DNA of 64,000 nt. Origin: Epiperipatus broadwayi. Taxonomy: Eukaryota; Onychophora; Udeonychophora; Euonychophora; Peripatidae. Shown in pieces: positions 22,493 to 35,600 of the stretch (position 1 is its first letter; each line of letters opens with the position of its first letter). The stretch spans positions 23,703,330-23,767,329 of the forward strand of contig JAQFVV010012396.1 in NCBI GenBank assembly GCA_028023455.1, written 5' to 3'. Both the position numbers and the translations under genes were made by a program. The notes beneath the pieces were generated by a model. It ran no database searches. It saw only the letters and a list, made by a program, of their open reading frames with translations, and was not told the DNA's origin.

Positions 22493-24350
22493 TGTAATTC
22501 CAAAGTCATTCTGCATTGTAATATTTACTGTTTTGCTTTTTATAAAAATATATATGTAAAATAATATTAAGGAATATTTTACGATAATTAATATTTCAAT
22601 TATATTATTTTAAAAAAATTGTGTATCGAACTTGAAATTTATTCAAATATGAATGTTTTTTTAGCATAAAGAAAATATTTTTTTTAAAAATATATTTATA
22701 AAATTTTGAATAAGAAGGACTTTATAAATTGTCATTGCTTAAATTTTGTAATAGATAAAAGGAAAGAATTAATGCTAATAGAACAATATAAATTCTGAAA
22801 CTAATCTGGTGATGGAAAAATGTCTACTGATAAAATAATATGTGAATGTTAAATAATTATTTTAAGTAAAGAATTCTGTATAGTATTTTTTAAAAAAAAA
22901 GAAAATATCTACCTGTTAAGGCAAAAAAATGTTTATTAATAAAATATGTTAATTAATTTTTAAGTAAAGAATTTGATATGTTATTAAAAGAGAAAATGAA
23001 ACAATAAATCTTTAATGGAAAAATTATAATTAAAGAGGGGGTGGAGAGAATTTACTCTATGTGGTAACAGTTTTAAAAGATCTGGTTTAACAATTAATTT
23101 TTTAGCAGTCTTTTTGGGAGAGAAAAGACATGGAGAAATTTTAAATATCAGATTGAGAATTTTAATAATTGAATCATAGAATTTGACTAGGAATAATTAA
23201 ATGCATATGTAAGCCATGAAAGTAAAAAAAAAAAAAAACTATAAAAATAATACTTTTGAGAAAATATACTGCAATTTTCTGCATAATTTAAGTTATGGGA
23301 AATAAATATATGGTGGACTAAAATTAACATATGCTCATTTCAATTCTGGAACTGTGTGGAGCTGTCAATGGTTAAATTATTTGAAAAAATGCCTGAAAAA
23401 GAGAAAATAAAATAATTTACAAGAAACTACCACTTAAGGTTGTTACCTACCTGTTCTAAATCTCTGCCACCCTTGGAAATAAAGAGAATTGTAACTATTA
23501 ATTTTATCAAGAAATGATTTGTTCATTTGGTTTCTGTTGAAATTGTTATTAGGAAGACAGATTTTTGTTCATCATATGTTTATTCAAATTTGAATCTAAT
23601 AGGAATATAATTTTGTGTTATTGGTGAGAGGTATTGTATTTTTGTTTCTTTTACAAATTATTGTCTAAGTGGTATGGAGATCTGTGGGTCACTTCAATAA
23701 TTACCAACAGATGGATTATTCCAAAAATCCAATAGACACTTATTTAAATGAAACTACCTTGTTTATATAGTATGATCATACTTTTTTTGTCAGAAAGCTA
23801 CAATGGCAAGATATTAAAATACTTTACTGAAAAAAGCCTAATATATGTAAGAAAAAAAAAGGCATTTATTTTGTTTATGATAAATTATAAATTGTATTAG
23901 TAATATTTATGCAAATTTTGATTAATATTGTAAAATATTTGTAATTGATCTATTATAGCTGTGCACAATCCATCTTTTGGGTGTGTTGTATATGTTTTAT
24001 TAACTTATTATTTTTTTTTGTTTTGTTTATTTTGTTTTCTTTTTATTAGTTTTTGATTAATAAATAATATTATAAAAATTTATTTGTCCCATGCCATTTT
24101 GATCATTGGATAATTCATCCTATCTCAAGAGAAGTAGGTTCTTTAGCTGAGTCTTTAGTGGATATGTAATTGAGTTGGGTTTGAATTGATACTATCTTAG
24201 GAAAGTGGTGTGTCTATCTATAGATGACCTACATAATTATATGTTATTCAAAAATGGATAAAATAAAAATTGTATTTTAGACGAGTAAGCAATTCATGAC
24301 TATTTAAAACAAAATTTCAGTTTGCAAGCAAATATATTTGGTATTGATTA
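22493..24350 (+). repeat. 3' LTR of the old element, uninterrupted
   Basis: It is collinear with the split 5' LTR from TGTAATTCCAAAGTCATTC to about GGTATTGATTA. It lacks the PLE, the solo LTR, both SINEs and the inverted dimer, and so serves as a natural empty-site reference. Confidence 0.75.
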
Positions 24351-24906
24351 GAAAAAAACTTTTTCTAGTATGAAAATATAGAAAGATGTGGATATATTAA
24401 CAGACATAATTAAAAACTGAAATTTCTATTGAGAATTTTTTTGTGTGTGTAATTTGAGGTACTGAAAAAATAATAATTAATGTGACAAAATAAGTTATCT
24501 ATAAAGTTTTGTGGAAAGTTGTTTATTATTTGATGCTGAGTATTTTTGATAAGTTATGCTTTATTACTAATAGTTTTTGTAAGGATATTATAAATAATTA
24601 ATGAATGAATTCCAGTTCATTCTAGATGATTATTTATAGGAAAATATTATTAATGTCATATTTCCCTTTGAGTGATCACTAATTAATCTATACTTGAGCA
24701 GAAATTTGTTTTGAAAAATACATATTTTTTCAAAAGTACAGTTATCTTAAATAACATGTTTTATTTATTTATTTATTTAGAATCTAAGATAGTTGTAATT
24801 TTACATTTCCCCTATACTAAAAACATAAATCATGAACAATTTACTAACTTCAGTTTAGTAGGGCACTTAACAATACTGTCTCAACATAAAAAGAAATGGT
24901 ATAGTT

Positions 24907-25403
24907 CAGGGATGGGTAAATGTTTTGGCTCAGGAGTCGCAGAGGTTGGGAGGGCCGCATCAGGAGCCACTTTGTGGAAGTGAAGGTTAGTGGAGGGCCG
25001 CACCTTTTTTATGACACAATAAACACACTTCTTTATTCCCTGTATTATCAAAGAAATATTTGTTTGTCCATTCTTCATTAAACACATGAAATTCACCGAT
25101 TTTATATTTTTTTGGAGGCTTCATGCTTTCACTAAAGTTGGAAATATATATATATGCTAATGCAAAGACAAACTGAAATTAACCAAATCAACTGGAAAAG
25201 CACTTCACATCATATCTGATCATATCTACACTGTGCATGTGTATTGAAGTGGCCATCCTAGTGGAAAATATGAAGTGAATCATTGGTCATGCATGGGAAG
25301 GAAATCTCAGTTCAATGTGGATTTTTCTGATTGTCTTGGCAGGCTGCATAAAATCTCTTAGCAGGTCACATGTGGTCCTCAGACCGCTATTTTTCCACCT
25401 GTG
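24907..25403. mobile_element. hAT-type MITE with 8-bp target duplication
   Basis: A 497-bp element is flanked by perfect copies of GTATAGTT (24899-24906 and 25404-25411). The ends are imperfect inverted repeats: CAGGGATGGGTAAAT on the left, and CACAGGTGGAAAAAT when the right end is read inversely. An 8-bp duplication and CAG-GTGGG-type ends are the hallmark of hAT elements. GC content is higher than around it (GGAGGGCCGCA near 24950 and 24995). It has no transposase. The 90- and 71-residue frames overlapping it are translations of the MITE. Confidence 0.83.
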
Positions 25404-25411
25404 GTATAGTT

Positions 25412-28400
25412 TATTTTTAACAAAAAATCTCATAATATATCAGCTTAATAGTAATCATTCATATATAAAAAATCCAACGGAATTACATTCTTCCTTTTTC
25501 TTTTTAAAATTTGTTTACTTATTTACATGAATCCATATATACTACCATAGCTTTTTAATAGAAATTCTCTTTGCTCTACTTTAGATCTATATACAGCAAC
25601 TGGAGTAATCGATGAAACCCAAATGGAAGTGGTACAATAGAGTTAATTATTAAACATTTAAAGTGACCCTGCTTGATAAAATCAAGTTCATACTAAATTG
25701 TCTTCTCTTTTTATGAATTAAACTTTGTGACATTCAAAAAATTTTTTTATTCTTTATAGATTTTTATTTCTAAAACTTTCTAAAAATCTTCATGTCTTTA
25801 ATATAAGAGAAATGCTTTTGAAATGTAATATTAACATTGTATCACCATCATATTTTATAACAATAATTTTGATTTCAAAAAGTGCTTTTTAAACAATGTG
25901 TAATAATGGGATATAATATAAAACATCTTTTCTTTAAGTGGAATTAAACTTAGTTTGTGTTAAAAAGTAAGTAGTAATAATAATTATCAATAAGCATACA
26001 AGTATATATAACGGTTTAATTAAATTTCACTATTAATTTTTTTTTTTAAGTAGTACAAATAATAAATGAAAATTATTATGTTAAATTTTACCTGCAGGTT
26101 CTATTTTTTATGTGCATTATAGAAGTAAACAAGGTTATTAAAATTTTGAAATTCTATGTTCTTATTTTATATAATTTTATATCATTATTTTCAACATTAA
26201 AAGCTAGAAGTCATATTAAATCAATTTATAATCTTATTAAAGCTTAGCGACATTTTTTTTAATCTTTGAAATTAAATTTTACTTAATGTGGTTATAATTT
26301 CAAACCTAGAGGATATTCGTCATCTATTTTCTTTAAATATAATTATTTTAATTTATATATAATGCTGAAATATTATTTAATCGCCAAAACTAAATATTTA
26401 TTATTATAAAATTTTGCATTATATATATATAAACGTAGAAAGCTAATTTTGTTATCAATAATAATAAAACAAAACCATAAAGGCAGACAGAAAAGTCATA
26501 AGGGATATGAGAAATATGTTAAGTGTAAAAAGGTAATCCAATATTATTTATTTCTTTAAGAAAATGATTATTATTAATTGCTTAGGCAGCTGTTAACCCT
26601 GAACTATTTTTGTAACCATAGCAACAAATGATTAATGCTTTTCATTTATAATTGCTTTACAATTTATTTATATCAATAAGTGATTGATAGCTCTAACCAG
26701 ATTTAATTATAGTGAAAGCACAAATCTATATAAAATCAATTTAATAAATTAACTTATATTTTATACATGCATTACATTTTTATATAAAAAAATTCTTTAT
26801 TAAAAATATTGAATTATGTTTTAAATGTGTTCCTTTAATTTATATTTTTTTGCTAGGAAGTGATATACAAGCATTTATAGAATATAATGTAGTAAAAGGA
26901 ATAGCGATATTACTATATTTTATTAATACAAGAATCAAACAGTCATATATTTATTAAATGTTTGAGCATTATAGTTATTAAATTAAAACACAATTCAGAA
27001 CCCATTAACTATTGACTCATTATATCATTTCCACTTCAAATAATACAAAAATTATATTTATTTTAGATCCATTATAATAGATGAAATTCCAAACTTAATC
27101 CGACACAAAATTTGTCTATGCTGTGTTTTTATAATTTTGTTTGATAATCCTTTCTTTTTTTGTAAATGTATGCCCTCTATATTAAAACTAAGGTCAATTT
27201 ATATACTATCCCAATGTTGCAAAATGCAGTTTTTTCTAAGTGACAGTGATCCTAATTATATTTTTATTACTCTAATGTTATATCAATATCAACCTCTAGA
27301 AATATGCTCTAAAATATCAATTCCATACACGTACATTCTGAAATAAATATGTAGATGTTTAAAAGTGAAGAAATCAAAAATAGCATAGATAACTTTTATT
27401 AGTTGTGTTTATTTCCTAATTTGCAAAATATAGATTATAAAGATAATTTGAAATGTATAAAAGTTATGTTAAGTTAACTTAAAACTTTATTTAATTAAAA
27501 AAAAAAATATATAAGAAATTTACCAGACTGGAAATAGATAATGTTATTCACATATAGTGAAAATCATATCAATACTTACTTGGAATTGTTTTTATAATAG
27601 TCCAAGGTATTACTTTTTTTTAAAGGGAAACAAACTATCTCATAGGAAAATCTTCAATAATAAAAAAACTGTTAATAAACAACTTTGCATAAAGCATGCT
27701 TTTTTTATATCAATTCTATATATATTTTAAAGCTGACTGTAAAAACAGCTATTTGTTAGTTTACAACAATTAAAAATGGTGCACATAGAGCTGTAATGTT
27801 TATATACAATGTACATTATCTTTCAAATTATTTTTGAAAATTAAAGTATAACTTTGTGAATTGTTCTTAACTCTTAATGATCTAGTTAATTTCTTGTCAT
27901 AAATTTTAATTCTTTAATTCTAACTTTTTAATTACCAATCTTTAAATAACATGTGTAAAAAGAAATGTGATTTTCTTATTTTTTTAATTTTCAATTACAA
28001 TTTATTTCAGAATGAAGCTTATTAATCTTACATGTTACTTATGTTAATAATGTATGTGAAAAATACCATTTAGTATTTTATATCTTGTAAATATGTGAGG
28101 TTTACAGATGGTCAATAGTAAAATAAGTTTCAAGCATAAGTGCCATCTGTGAATAATTATTAATGAGGTAATTAATTAAGAGAACATTTTTGTCTTAAGT
28201 AGGTTGTGGTTTCACCAAAATATTACTTGTTCTAAGAAGTTGTTTCAGTATTATTTTTTTTACTGACTTAAGTATGTAGATAAATAACTAGCTGAATAAA
28301 TTACTGCTTAAGGGTTTATAAGAAGTACAAATAATAGAGTAGTGAATTAAAGGCATGATCCATGATGTTGAGCTTCTAAGTACTTTACTATACTACTACA

Positions 28401-29060
28401 CAAAACCATGGTGATAGTTACAGTCCTGTCATAATGAGCCTCTCAGGCTGATAATCAGTTTCTACATAAACTGTGACTGCACAATTTACATTTGCGTGTT
28501 TTAACTATATTCATACAATTCTGCCAACTTCTATTTTTTGATCACTAAAAAAAGCCATGATGAAAAAGAATTTAGTAGACTAGAAATTCTTAGTTGCAAT
28601 ATTATCTTAAGAAGTTTTAGTTTGGCAAATAAAGGTTCTATGTTTTAGCAGTCTTATTTGGAAACAATCTGTTTATTAAAAATTCTGTATGTTAGCACAT
28701 TTTGTTTATGATGAGATTTTGCATGAAGGATCAACACAAAAGCTAATTTCCAGTATTTTTATTTTTCTATGGAACTCACATAGAGTTATGCATGAATTCA
28801 GTCATAAATCAAAATAAACAATGATTTGACCTTGAAATATAAAACATAGTGTGAGTTTCTCTACTAGATTTTCTGGCAGTGCAGTCATGGTAAATCAATG
28901 ATATTGGGTATATAATAAATAAATTAATATAAAAATTTAGCATATGCAGTATAACTGCATTACATTTAAAATAAATGTTTTTAGTAAATACTTTAGCAGT
29001 CTTGTTTAAAAAACTGTGGTTAAGCTGCAAGTGTAGGATAGTCATTCATAATAATATATG
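25412..29060. other. AT-rich intergenic sequence, no gene seen
   Basis: No coding pattern or recognisable element. The short frames at 27137-27346 and 28809-29045 have no motif and biased composition. Isolated small similarities (TTTAGCAGTCTT near 28637 and 28991) are too short to call. Confidence 0.5.
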
Positions 29061-29066
29061 GCAAAT

Positions 29067-29279
29067 TTATTTTAGCAAATAGTATAAATTACTTATGAAA
29101 TATGTTAGAAACTGCACATGAACATGTATTATAACAGTCATGTTTGTGTATTCATCTAACAAAATCCAGAGTTCAAGAAAAACATAACAAAGCTGACCAG
29201 AATGAGATGGTGAAATCTCGAATCTGACTAACTTCAGCTCATTTAACCAGACTCCATAATTTAATACCCCATGAATCAC
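29067..29279. repeat. Probable diverged relative of the 0.5-kb tandem unit
   Basis: The piece GTGTATTCATCTAACAAAAT followed by a TCCAGAGTTCAAG-like block resembles the start of the units at 29439 and 29925 (GTGTATTCATTCAACAAG). The similarity is short and this link is weak. Confidence 0.3.
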
Positions 29280-29420
29280 ATTTCTGAGATTACACTTGGT
29301 CTCAACTTTTTTCCTGAGTCAACACAACAAAGGGAGAAACATGAGATTCTCAGGAACAAATAATAACTTAACTATAATTAAAGACTAAATAAGCTTAATA
29401 AGATAATGCATAATATATAT

Positions 29421-30317
29421 TGTGCCGGTCAAAATCGTGTATTCATTCAACAAGACCAATAATCCAAGCAAAAGTACCTTGAATCCAACCATGCACAAGA
29501 TACATATGTCAGGACAAGGATAAATCCTAACCTATTTGCCTAAACTATTGCCTCTCTGACTAATGGATAACGTTTATGATGACACTAGCAGTGCTTGGTT
29601 TTATTCCGTCCCAGCTGGAGGTCATGGTTCACATAGAGACTCAAAATAATAAAGATTTTATATGAAAATTAATGATTTAATGAATTCTGATGATTGCAGA
29701 ATGGTACAGAGGCATTTTATACGAAGCAAGAATATGCATAGTGTGTGCCAGACTTAGGGGATCACCGCCAGAGGCATTTTTATACAAAGACTTGAAAAAA
29801 AATCTATGGGTTCGAACCTGTCAAAACCCCCAGAATAGAAGCACGTAATATATATATATATATGAAGATAGGCTAAATGACAGAAACACAGTAATGATAC
29901 AGCCTCTGTGCTGGTTAAAATTGTGTATTCATTCAACAAGACCAATAATCCAAGCAAAAGTACCTTGAATCCAACCATGCACAAGATACATATGTCAGGA
30001 TAAGGATGAATCCTAACCTATTTACCTAAACTATTGCCTCTCTGACTAATGGATAACGTTTATGATGACACTAGCAGTGCTTGGTTTTATTCCGTCCCAG
30101 CTGGAGGTCATGGTTCACATAGAGACTCAAAATAATAAAGATTTTATATGAAAATTAATGATTTAATGGATTCTGACGATTGCAGAACGGTACAGAGGCA
30201 TTTTATACGAAGCAAGAATATGCATAGTGTGTGTCAGACTTAGGGGATCACCGCCAGAGGCATTTTTATACAAAGACTTGAATTTGAACCTGTCAAAACC
30301 CCCAGATTAGAAGCACG

Positions 30318-30384
<67 letters not shown>

Positions 30385-30716
30385 AAGATAGGCTAAATGA
30401 CAGAAATGCAGTAATGATACAGCCTCTGTGCTGGTCAAAATCGTGTATTCATTCAACAAGACCAATAATCCAAGCAAAAGTACCTTGAATCCAACCATGC
30501 ACAAGATACATATGTCAGGACAAGGATGAATCCTAACCTATTTGCCTAAACTATTGCCTCTCTGACTAATGGATAACGTTTGTGATGACACTAGCAGTGC
30601 TTGGTTTCATTCTGTCCCAGCTGGAGGTCATGGTTCACATAGAGACTCAAAATAATAAAGATTTTATATGAAAATCAATGATTTAATGGATTCTGATGAT
30701 TGCAGAATGGTACAGA
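29421..30716. repeat. Tandem array, 2.6 copies of a 0.49-0.52-kb unit
   Basis: Units begin near 29421, 29907 and 30427 with TG-GCTGGT-AAAAT-type sequence, giving periods of 486 and 520 bp. The third copy stops at about 30716 after TGCAGAATGGTACAG. Units are almost identical apart from point changes, loss of a short block near 29797-29815 in unit 2, and growth of a (TA)n tract. The near-identical frames at 29754-29984 and 30307-30504 are translations of the repeat that run into (TA)n and are not genes. I found no second hammerhead core box beside the CTGATGA near 29688. Element type is unknown. Confidence 0.85.
30319..30381. repeat. (TA)n microsatellite in tandem unit 2
   Basis: About 60 bp of TA. 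The matching place in unit 1 (29848-29863) has only a short TA run, so the difference between unit periods is explained by expansion here. Confidence 0.95.
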
Positions 30717-32440
30717 TATGATTTGATCGATTAGTAATGGTTTGAACCATAATAATAATAATTCTTTATGGCAACATTACACAGAAGTGAATTTAAATCA
30801 AAGAAATATTTAAATAAGTAGAGTAATTAACCTTAGAGATTGGGAGTGATGACAAACTAAGCTTATTTAAGATAACAATATTATAGGAATTTATTAAAGA
30901 ATTTAGTACAAAATAAGTAGTCTTTGTTTATACAACTTGGTGATTTTATTTAATTCGTTTTGATGCGGCTTTGACAAACAATATAAAAGTTTGTTAATTG
31001 GTCGGCCAAAACCAATCAGCAATAAAATATGATATTACAAATAAATCTGTTATATATATATATATATTACAAAATATGAAAGATGGGCATTTAAAACACT
31101 ATTACATTTAAAGTCATTTGTATATAATGAGTGTGGGAAGCAAAATAGTTCTTAAATAAATAATTGACAATTATACAGTCAGATTTAATTAATTAACGAA
31201 ATTGTTTGTGAAGGACGTGCCATCATGGCAGAGAGCATTTCAGGTTTGCTAAATAAAGATATAAAATGATGAAGAAGGCAATATGCTATTATAGATTACA
31301 ACAAAATAAATGAGGTCTGTTATTGACCCTCTGGGTGGCTTTACTACAGACAATTTCCTAGTAAATACAACTAGATGATGAGAAATGCTAGCCCTCCAGC
31401 CAAACATGTCTCTAAATAATCATAATAATATTTTGATGTGCATATACATCTTAATAGCAATGCTCGAAAAGAATCCCTTGGTATGAACTATGTCTACTTT
31501 GAGGGAGTGTGAAAGATTGGACTGGTCATAGTTAAATTTCCGAAGGTCCTGATGAGTAAGTAGCAAAGCAAAATAATAAATGAATGGTTGTAGCTATAAA
31601 ACATTAATGCCTTAGACATATATATAGATAGTGTATCACTAACAAAATTAATCAATGAATTCCTGATTAAAATAATCAGTTCCCTGACATCGATAGAAAG
31701 TCCCCACAAACCTTAGTCCACTAATGAATGAATCATAAAACATAATATAGAAAAGGAAGTCACGAATTAAATTTTAAAATATAAGTTGTTTTCCACACTT
31801 TAAAAATATTTAATTTATCAATAAAGGTATTAAATAGTTTATGAAAGATTACAAAATAAGACTTTTAATTAACATAGATGGGCATTAAATATCAAACTAA
31901 TAAATTGTAAATCATAATTTAATATTTTCTGACAAATAAAATATATGTATGAAAATATATATATATTGATAAAATTCTATGATAAATTTTACTTAATTGA
32001 TTCACTAAAATTATTTATTCTTTCAGAAATAATTACAGGGCTATTTTAAATTGGAGGTAATAGTAAGATACTTTTAAAATAATTTCAATCATTCAAATAA
32101 ATTTGTACATGATGTACAAAACTAAATGAGCTTTCTATTAATTAATTTACGGGAAGTAAGTCTCTTGTAATGATTTTTAAGTTAAAGAAAAAAATAACAG
32201 GGGAGGGATTTAAAGTTAATAGCTCATTGAATTTTGTATTTGGAAATTTCAGTAAGTCAATTAATCTAAACAAACTGACAAAAAATTAATTTAATTTGCC
32301 GCATCAAAATAATGTAAGATTTTATAAGAATTGATATTTTAAATTGAATAAATTTAAAAGACGCATTTTAAACCAAGCTGTATAAACATTACACAGATAT
32401 AAAATATAAATTAATATAGATTTTGAAAACAAGTAAAATA
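30717..32440. other. AT-rich sequence, origin unknown
   Basis: No gene seen. TATAAAAG near 30992 is followed by an inverted AATTGGTCGGCCAAAACCAAT-like palindrome, which could be a promoter of an unrecognised LTR, but no second copy exists in the window. Confidence 0.35.
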
Positions 32441-32451
32441 AAATCAATGGC

Positions 32452-32511
32452 TTGCGGTGAATTGGACGTTAGTGATTAATTTACTTGATGATACTTGTGG
32501 TGAATTGGACG
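32452..32511 (+). repeat. Short tandem duplication
   Basis: GGTGAATTGGACGTTA occurs at about 32456 and again about 47 bases later, with diverged spacer. The surrounding 32440-32930 block is less AT-rich than its neighbours and may belong to an unidentified element. Confidence 0.55.
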
Positions 32512-32929
32512 TTACCTCAGAATCAATCAGTTAGTACAGGCAGTTAATACAGTCAGATCATTTCAGGCTTCCTCGACACAGACAGTCTCTGGCTAGATGT
32601 TTAAAGTGCTGGAAAGGCATGGATGGGCTGGTGGATCAGACCTCTGAGAAGCAAACGACCGATCTTTTCACCCCATCATTTCTTTAGGCACGATATATAT
32701 ATAAAGATTAATCACTTCTCTTCAGTAAACTCTATAATAATCTCAATAATCAAATTTTCCAATATTTATGTGTTCTGGTCTTATCTAAAGGATTAAATCT
32801 ACACTGACCTCCACCAATTGTAACTGCTCTCAGCAGTTCTGTGAGGTTGGTGCCACTTTGGAGGGAAAATCTCTAACTCTGCATGAACATGCCCCAAGGG
32901 TTGATTTGCTAATTAAAAAAAACAACAAC

Positions 32930-34245
32930 AAGCATATTAAGTTTATCAGTCATTGTACTAACAAAATCTATTTAATTATGGTTTAGATTAACAAAATGTA
33001 GATTTTATTCAGAAAAATTTGGTACAATGACTTTCAAACATATTTGGTATAAACTTTTACAAAATATTTCTTAAAAATATTACATTGTTTAAATAATTGA
33101 TTCTCAAGTGTACATTGATTAAAAGATAAATATAAAATGTTACCAACTGATTTATTGAAGAAAATGAACTTTAATAAAGAATTTGAAATATTTGTAACAT
33201 TTTATAGATATCTAGGATTCAATTCAATTTGATAAAATAAACACAATATACATTTTTACAAATATAAAATAAATAAACTAATATAAAAAGGTTAGTTTTA
33301 ATTATAAAATAAGATTAATGAAATATAAAAGATTATAATATTGATTAAAATATACTACCACCTATTATGAGATGGGTGTCAGTTAATAAAGATTGGGTTC
33401 AAACCCAGACTAGTGCTGATGACATTGGCACTAGGTGAAGCAGGAATATGTACTATATTTCCAGCTTCAATATATATATATATTAATAAAGATTAAAGTG
33501 ACTTGAAGTAGATTACAAAAAAACATATTAAACAATGATAATTTTATATATATTTAATAAACTAAAAATTATGAGTTAATTAAAACAAAAGAACATAAAT
33601 ATTTAGCATTGTTTGAATGAGTTGCATTTGCAGGCATTACAATAGTGATGAAAATGATAATGATACAGTAGTCTTATCTTGATAGCAATGCAATTTATAT
33701 AATTAATTTTCTGTGCTCTATGACTCATGCCTAGTATGGTATGCCAAGCTATTCCTTAGGTTTGCTAATGATAATTTAAACATTTACCAGGATGATACAA
33801 ATAAAAAGCAGCTATTAATTCTAATATTCTATTCTTCAGCAATTAATATGCTCGAAATATAGATTCATTAGGCAAAACCAGATTCCAAGTTCAGGCTAAT
33901 GCTGAAATTTAATAATAAGGTGGAATGAACTGGTTACTGTAGATTGGCATCTGAGAATATGATGCTAAAATATTAAATTAAAGATCACAGTGCAAATGTG
34001 CAATTAATCATGGGCTTCAGTTCCTAGTACTTGGAGCCCTAAGACTGAACATCTTGCCACTGCAATAAAGAGCATATCAATTTGGGATATTGAATAGATT
34101 TGGAAAACTGTTCTGGACCCTCGTGTTTCAGTTCTAAAAATACGTAGCCACCCAAACTGTAGAAAGGCAGCTTGATACCATGAACTTTCTCAAAAAGGAG
34201 CAGCAATATGTTTATGCACACTATGTGCTTAAAGACACATTCATG
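32930..34245. other. AT-rich intergenic sequence, one B-box-like site
   Basis: No gene seen. GGTTCAAACCC near 33398 is a tRNA B-box-like palindrome next to a short hairpin (TAGTGC...GGCACTA), a possible SINE remnant but without other tRNA parts. The frame at 34039-34251 has no recognised motif. Confidence 0.35.
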
Positions 34246-34249
34246 ATGC

Positions 34250-34406
<157 letters not shown>

Positions 34407-35162
34407 ATATTAAAAATAATTAAGAAATGTGCATAAATATCTATAGTTACAATCTGCTGAAACTTAATCAACCCAGCTCTTAAGATAGCATATAATAATT
34501 ATGCTAAGAAAAGGATAATTAAATACTAATCTCAATTATATATAGTGAATCTGCACATAATTCTTTTATAATAAAATCAGGAAGGAGAAAGCATATTTTG
34601 AGCCTTACAACATTTATAAATATGCTTTTAATATCATCCCTGGTCACTATCCAATTAATAGATATAATAATGATTTGAACTGATTAAGCAAACCTTAATA
34701 AATATACTATCAAATATTAAATAACTAAATATAGATAACGTCGAGCACATAGCGATCTGTTGTTATTTCATAGAATAGATTTTCAAAGCAATGATTTTTA
34801 TCAGCTAAAAAGCAATGATAATATTATGTTGCAGAGCTTCTAATTGTCTCTCCCAAAAGTTTGCTAAATTAATTACTATCTGCTTTGAAATATTGGTATA
34901 TCATAATATATAAATTTAGGAATGAAATAAAATTTTGATGTCTTTGGTTCTTTAATAACCATAGACACCACTATTCTATTAGGCAGGATTGGTATTAAAC
35001 CACTAAATATCATATGATCACCATTTTTATGCTTGCTCATAACTGTTATTAAAACATGCAAAACTCTCCATACAGTAGTGCCACTCAGTGCAAGCCAGAG
35101 TAATTAATGGATGCCAGAAGGCTTGTGCATAAAATTCATTTCTAGTGCCCACTCATTCAATA

Positions 35163-35204
35163 TCCCCAGACTAGTTTCTAGCTTGTGGCTTTCATCAATG
35201 AGGA
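35163..35204 (-). ncRNA. Hammerhead ribozyme motif, family 1
   Basis: On the minus strand: TCCTCA (stem I), TTGATGA (core, first base changed), A, AGC-CACAA-GCT (a perfect 3-bp stem II), A, GAAAC (core), TA, GTC (cleavage triplet), TGGGGA (pairs fully with TCCTCA, one G-T wobble). Only the leading C of CTGATGA is lost. Confidence 0.68.
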
Positions 35205-35558
35205 GCATTGATCTTTGAATTGAATGCACTACTGTATGGAGAGTTTTGCCTGTTTCAATAACCATTATGAGCAAGCATAAAAATTGATGATCATGTGATG
35301 TTTAGTGGTTTAATACCAATCCTGCCTAATAGGATAGTGGTGGCTATGGTTATTAAAGAACCAAAGTCACCAAAATGTATAGGTATTGAATTGAGTTCAG
35401 ACCTATATGACTATATAAGCTAATGAGCTTGGATTGAAAATATTATAGGGTTTTCAATTTAAGACTCATAGTTTTGTAGTTAAGTAGAGATAAAAGGTGT
35501 CTGCTGAAGGGTTGCATTAGATCCTAAGATCTAGGTGCAGGGCTCTCAGATCCAAAGC

Positions 35559-35600
35559 TTCTCACCAACGAAGGTCACAAACCAGAAAATAGTCTGGGGA
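35559..35600 (+). ncRNA. Decayed hammerhead motif, family 1
   Basis: Collinear with the other copies (TTCTCA, CCAACGA, AGGTCACAAACCA, GAAAA, TA, GTC, TGGGGA). The first core box is badly mutated, so it should be inactive, but stem I and the GTC triplet are kept. Confidence 0.5.

Larger units (their letters stand above)
10181..24350 (+). mobile_element. Old nested LTR retrotransposon with decayed gag
   Basis: Two diverged copies of one LTR bracket a 5.2-kb interior: 5' LTR 10181-17325 and 3' LTR 22493-24350. A purine-rich tract (GGAGGGGGG) sits directly before the 3' LTR. The interior carries a decayed gag at about 20150-21482. The 1 kb between gag and the 3' LTR is too short for protease, RT, RNase H and integrase, so pol is missing or deleted. 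About 2.9 kb of non-coding sequence precedes gag. The 5' LTR was split by later insertions that the 3' LTR lacks. Which LTR superfamily it belongs to is inferred only from the gag, probably Ty3/Gypsy-like. Confidence 0.7.

Noticed and set aside
10181-24350. Simple segmental duplication of 10-17 kb and 22-24 kb
   Set aside because: A TG start, a purine tract immediately before the second copy and a gag remnant between them make an LTR pair the better explanation.
29680-29710. CTGATGA in the 0.5-kb tandem unit as a hammerhead
   Set aside because: No GAAA box, stem I or cleavage triplet in position; unit 2 also changes the box to CTGACGA.
29754-30504. Two near-identical short proteins (MCMVGFKVLLLGLLVLLNEY at the start)
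   Set aside because: They arise from tandem repeat units and run into (TA)n; the similarity reflects the DNA repeat, not selection on protein.
33390-33440. SINE based on the B-box-like palindrome GGTTCAAACCC
   Set aside because: No A box, anticodon arm or tail; a short palindrome alone is not enough.
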